From Lingula anatina (taxonomy: Eukaryota; Brachiopoda; Lingulata; Lingulida; Lingulidae), in contig NW_019775468.1 of the NCBI RefSeq assembly GCF_001039355.2, positions 285,620 through 306,842 on the forward strand: a DNA stretch of 21,223 bases, read 5' to 3'. Both the position numbers and the translations under genes were made by a program. The first letter of the stretch is position 1; every line of letters begins with the position of its first letter. This document shows positions 17,301 through 21,223 of this stretch, in pieces. The notes under the pieces were generated by a model. It did not search any database and was not told the origin of the DNA. It was given only the letters and a program-made list of their open reading frames with translations.

Positions 17301-20300
17301 GAATGAGTAGCTACCTTGGTCATCAAAGTCGCCATATTTGAACCACATAGACAATATGTGGGTAGGTTATTACTCGCCGAATCAACGGCCTGCATGTCCT
17401 ACATCAAAACTGAGCCAGATTGGACAAGTTTTAACCGTATTCTGGAATTTTATTCCAGATTAAACTCTAAAAAGCCTATCATAAGAAATGCCTTGCGGCT
17501 TGAAAGCTCTGGTAGCAGCAAGATGAGGTCAAGCGTAACAGCGACTGTTGCTGTGACTAGACACTGACATGGGGGGCCTGTGTGGGGCGTGTAACTCTTT
17601 TAAAGACAATAATTAGGAAAATATGCAGATCCAAAATATCGCTCTCAATGGTTGTCGTATGACTTAAAATAGGCAATGTATTTTTGTTTCCTTCACTGAC
17701 GAATTCAATTAATGAACTGATGTCACAATGACATCGAAGAGATTATCATAAGTTATTAAAACACGATTTTAACCTTATTTTCATTTATCAGTCAGCAAAA
17801 TAGGAAAAGAATTGATGAATTGTGTTTTGGAAAAAATATTCCATATTAAATGTCAAGTCTGTATTTTTTCAAGTGTATTCCAAGTTTCATAACTGCTAAA
17901 GCTGAACCACAAGAGCAAGAAACCCTTTGTTTTTAAAGCAAGGCTGCTTGGTGTCCACATAACATGCAGGGACTGCACTATATCTCTATGTAGCTATCCT
18001 GTCTGCTTTAAAGCTAATCAAATACACCAAAACTGGGTTTCTTTTTTCTTTTCACTTCAAAGACACAGAGCTGAATTGAAGCTTGTGTAACTGATATTCA
18101 TAAAGATTTAGAAAAAAAATCCTGGTTCAAAAGACTTTGGAAAATGTACACTTGCATATGGAATTTTCACTTTGGAAATAAAATTTTCATCTTCTGAAAT
18201 GAAAGCTGCAAATCTTTGTGAGTATCACTTAAACCTGTAGAAGTCAGGAGTGCATGTTGCAAGAAAGTTTGAGCCCCAAGCTTGTCTTGGGACATCACAA
18301 AACAAGCAACCATTTCAAGTCACATCACAATCCAATGACATATACATCACCCTCATAATGCAGAGTAGTACACACAAATACAATTCATATAGAAATATGC
18401 TGCTATTTAAGTCCACCGAAGGCATGCGGGTTAGTCAGAGCCAAGCTACTACCAGTCATCATCTTACCCAACGGCACCAGGGGTGCGGCCCGCACTTGGC
18501 GAGCGCCCCACTGTCCCGTATCTCCCGGCACTCGGAGACCGCGACCTAGCTTTACGCTTTGGTAACGGTAAAGTCTGACAACCTGAGCTAGAAATTACAT
18601 AAGCAAGGGTGACAACATTGAAGGACAACATAGTAGACCATCTAAAATTTATTTCTACTAAAATTGACACCCTGACCACCCATTTGCTCATAAAATCAAT
18701 AACACTAACAATAGTATTTCTCACTGATTGAAAGCGTTGGACTCAACAAAAAAGGATATTACTATAAAAAATGTCAAACAAAAAGAGATTTATAAGCACA
18801 AATGAAGTATATAAAATTTTTGTAGGCAAAAATTGATTAGTTTCTTTACAATCTTTTGTCTCAGTCAATACATTTTCATATTATTTCAACTGACCAACAA
18901 ATGCCATTTTAAAGAAACACTGGTTACTGCAACAGGTGGTCAAGCTTATCAACACCAAAATACTTCCTCTAAAATACCAACTAAACATTTAAACTAAGAG
19001 AACTTAGAATACACCATAAAGAAAAATATCATAATACGTTACTACAGTACACCAACATATTAAGAATCATTAATACACCATAAACTAAGGGGTATACATG
19101 TGTGAATTCCTCCACCCTTGGGGAGACAGGGTACCACTAAGCTTGATCCTCAGGGTAATAGGAAGTGATGGTCTAGATATAAGAATGCATTTACGTAATA
19201 AAATTATCACAATTGATGAAAAAAAAAAAAAAAAGATTTTTATCTCCCTTCACTGTGATAACTGTAATTCAACAAAAATTATATGAATCTTGATAAGTTG
19301 TAGCAGTTCTTCTGGTACAAATGCCTCCATGGCAATGTAACTTGTTTATCCTAGAAAAAAAAAATTCCCTGCTAAAACATATTCCCCTAACTGAAACCCT
19401 GAAAACAAACAAATCCGTAAACAGGGATGAAACTGCTATTTAGTTAAGTCAGAAAATGGGGTTCATCTTGAGGGTCACCTAAGCCAATGATATTTTTGGC
19501 TCCCAAAAAGTCACAAACCCACCGACAGACAGTCAGAAAAATCTCATCCCTGCATAAACAAATAAATAACACTGTATGAATTTTCTGTAGATAACAATAC
19601 CAGTTTAAATCAATTACCTGTAATAACTACCATCTGTTGTTCTGGGCCTCCCGACCTTGCTGACTCCACCACTGTTCAGAGAATTACTGCTGGAAGAGTT
19701 GCTTAGTTCACCTTGCAGCAATTTCTGTTTACTAGGGTCTAGAGTGTTCAACAGGGCATTGGCCTGTTCACTGAAGTGGTCCGAAAAGCCCCAAAATGCC
19801 CTGAAATTTGATTAATAATTTTTGTATAGTAAAATAACAAATTAAGTGAGAAAAACATCATCTGAAGGGTATAGTATTATGGCAAAATTTTTTCAAAAGA
19901 AAAAATCCCACCTTTAGGGCATTGCTTTATGGCAAAACCTTTCAAGAGAGAGAAAATACTCTTATAAGGTGCACCAGAAATTTTCAGTTTACTTAGTTGC
20001 TTTTGGTGACTTACTTTCTAGAATAGACCCTGGCATCAGCATCGGCATCCCCTATCCCTCTCTTGATGGCGTCTTGTAATATTGCAATGTGTTTTTCTAA
20101 TGTGTGTGTTGGCCAGGTTCGTAGCATTTGTTCCAGGAATTCACAACAATACCTAGAAAGATCATACAAAAGTATACCATATAATTTCAGTTTATTAAAA
20201 CAGACAGACAAAATATCAATAACAAAATAGACAATACATAAACTATTCAATGTACAACTGCATTATGCTACATAAATTCTAGGATATGTAGAACACAGTA

Positions 20301-21002
20301 TTTTGCAACATGATGTGTTATCATCAAATATGACTTTAACAAAAAAAGATGGAGGTGAAGTAAAAGTTTGAAGTTGATCAGAGACCCAGTCTGGTCTGAG
20401 CTGGCCCAGTTCTTACCTCCTAATGGTGCTGGACTTAGATGTCATGTTGGCAGTGATGATAGGGATGAGTCGGTTGGCATGAGTATACTGAGATAAACAA
20501 ATAAAATTTACGATAAAATATTATAAAAAACCATACAAATAAATATATGATAAATAATTTAAAATAAATAAATGATTTAAAGCAAATATACAACAAGCAT
20601 TGTTCTTGGAATATCTGAGAATGAATGAAAAATATGTTTTTTTTCTTTTTAGTGTCTTTTTATGATTTGTATTCTATTTTCAAGTAGTATAAAGAACTAT
20701 CAATGGTCTTGTTTGAGCTTAATAAAATGCTGTTAATACTATTTTCAGAGATGAAAACAGACCTTGTAAAAAATCACAAAAAACATATAAGGCACAAAGC
20801 TATATCATAGGGATAGGGGCTAAAATTCAACACTTCTGAAAAGATGTGAAAGATGTGAAGTCATGATCTCTTATATTACCTGAATGATGAATTTGATGGC
20901 AGTGATGCCAGAGGTGGCCATGATCTTCACACTGTTGGGGATGAGGTTGATGAGGCTGGGTAGCAGAGACTCCGCAAAGTGGTCAAACTTATTACACAAT
21001 GT
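14178..21002 (-). CDS. CLASP: CLASP/Orbit-type microtubule plus-end protein (internal part only)
   Basis: Seven minus-strand exons with compatible phases: 20880-21002, 20417-20487, 20015-20152, 19618-19800, 18468-18587, 14883-14938, 14178-14309. Together they make 274 codons. The first three encode the end of a CLASP TOG domain built of HEAT repeats: NKFDHFAESLLPSLINL, VKIMATSGITAIKFII, HANRLIPIITANMTSKS, EFLEQMLRTWPTHTLEKH, KRGIGDADADAR. The arginine/serine-rich linker follows, with RSRSPSAGR and GRSPSAGR repeats and RSSSAVDLAG. CLASP proteins bind tubulin through TOG domains, rescue and stabilise microtubules, and reach plus ends through EB proteins and CLIPs. Ser-Pro sites in the linker are candidate phosphorylation sites. 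The N-terminal part lies beyond the right edge. The later TOG domains and C-terminus are absent from the rest of the window, although the last exon ends in a normal donor. Confidence 0.92.
14883..14938 (-). CDS. CLASP: CLASP exon: 56-nt linker exon
   Basis: Acceptor ctttcag|T and donor ACAACAG|gttggt, phase 2 to 1. Encodes GAKRSVTPSVTSPRSDTT. It is the piece needed to connect the phases of the exons on each side, and its composition fits the CLASP linker. It may be alternatively spliced. Confidence 0.7.
14939..18467. other. Large CLASP intron (3.5 kb)
   Basis: AT-rich over most of its length with a C-rich patch at 16170-16195. The part from about 16430 to 17600 is less AT-rich and carries short plus-strand open frames (16578-16784, 17316-17567) that match no family I recognise. 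They could be a decayed mobile element. Confidence 0.45.
18468..18587 (-). CDS. CLASP: CLASP exon: SR/SP-rich linker
   Basis: Acceptor tttctag|C and donor GTTGG|gtaaga, phase 2-2. Encodes KARSRSPSAGRYGTVGRSPS and AGRTPGAV. The GC-rich third positions stand out against the AT-rich introns. An alternative acceptor (tgtcag at about 18575) would not fit the phase of the previous exon. Confidence 0.8.
18588..19617. other. CLASP intron
   Basis: AT-rich. Contains an A16 run at 19219-19234. Nothing else recognised. Confidence 0.5.
19618..19800 (-). CDS. CLASP: CLASP exon: end of TOG domain and start of Ser-rich linker
   Basis: Acceptor tttcag|G and donor TACAG|gtaatt, phase 2-2. AFWGFSDHFSEQANALLNTL is the CLASP segment after the TOG domain, followed by LSNSSSSNSLNSGG. 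Confidence 0.9.
20015..20152 (-). CDS. CLASP: CLASP exon: last TOG HEAT repeat
   Basis: Acceptor ttctag|G and donor AGAAA|gtaagt, phase 2-2. Encodes RTWPTHTLEKHIAILQDAI and IKRGIGDADADAR, the hallmark KKGIxDAD(A)EAR-type motif of CLASP. Confidence 0.93.
20417..20487 (-). CDS. CLASP: CLASP exon: YTHANRLIPIITANMTSKSS
   Basis: Acceptor atctcag|TAT and donor AGGAG|gtaaga, phase 0 to 2. Corresponds to the conserved LIPLITSN-type segment of the TOG domain. Confidence 0.92.
20488..20879. other. CLASP intron
   Basis: Very AT-rich, no recognisable feature besides splice sites. Confidence 0.5.
20880..21002 (-). CDS. CLASP: CLASP exon: TOG domain helices (first visible)
   Basis: Acceptor cttgcccag|ACA and donor CATTCAG|gtaata, phase 0-0, 41 codons. 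FDHFAESLLPSLINLIPNS and KIMATSGITAIKFIIQ closely match the CLASP family. Confidence 0.93.
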
Positions 21003-21128
21003 CTGGGCAAGGAAACTGGAATAGTACAGCCAGTGTATAGAGAAACTGGGTATTCCTGATGTGGATAACTTGAATGCAGTGTTTTGGGGCTAAAACTCAT
21101 GAAAGAAGTCATAACATATGTGTGTACA

Positions 21129-21129
21129 T

Positions 21130-21221
<92 letters not shown>
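21129..21221. repeat. Compound microsatellite (GT)n(GA)n at the window end
   Basis: About 26 nt of TG repeat run into about 67 nt of GA repeat. It lies in the CLASP intron upstream of the first visible exon. Confidence 0.95.

Positions 21222-21223
<2 letters not shown>

Noticed and set aside
20927-21112. Minus-strand frame MTSFMSFSPKTL
   Set aside because: Overlaps the CLASP TOG exon in another frame, and the CLASP frame has clear family similarity.

Overview
The window reads as animal (eukaryotic) nuclear DNA, most likely from a marine mollusc and perhaps a bivalve. It has intron-split genes with GT..AG junctions, long AT-rich introns, compound (GT)n(GA)n microsatellites, transposon remnants, and glycosyltransferase-92 and WSC/sushi genes of the kind expanded in lophotrochozoans. 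The species cannot be fixed from the sequence alone. All supported genes lie on the minus strand, so each reads right to left.

Region 1 (about 225-4596): a modular secreted-protein gene, reconstructed from 11 exons whose splice phases all agree. It encodes a signal peptide followed by CCP(sushi)-WSC, a short linker, a second CCP-WSC, and a second linker. It runs off the left edge. One intron carries a 174-bp MITE with an 8-bp target duplication.

Region 2 (6595-13371): two neighbouring paralogues of glycosyltransferase family 92 (GT92), which are type II Golgi-type membrane enzymes with a DLDE metal-binding motif. The left copy probably has a tiny first coding exon at 10670-10687. Its 2.7-kb intron holds a hammerhead-ribozyme-like motif with a short tandem tail, immediately followed by a 1,468-bp foldback (long inverted repeat) element flanked by TA.

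Region 3 (14178-21002): seven phase-compatible exons of a CLASP/Orbit-type microtubule plus-end protein, covering the end of a TOG domain and the following Ser/Arg-rich linker. The gene enters from beyond the right edge. Its 3' part, which should encode the later TOG domains, is not seen in the window. The exon series stops about 60 bases before an ambiguous base and poly(A) tract at 14114-14146, so the scaffold may be misjoined there, or the other genes may lie in a CLASP intron.

The three loci have no obvious shared pathway. The CCP-WSC protein (glycan and protein binding, secreted) and the GT92 enzymes (glycan synthesis) both concern cell-surface glycobiology, but a functional link is only inference. 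No tRNA, rRNA, CRISPR array or prokaryotic feature was recognised by eye.
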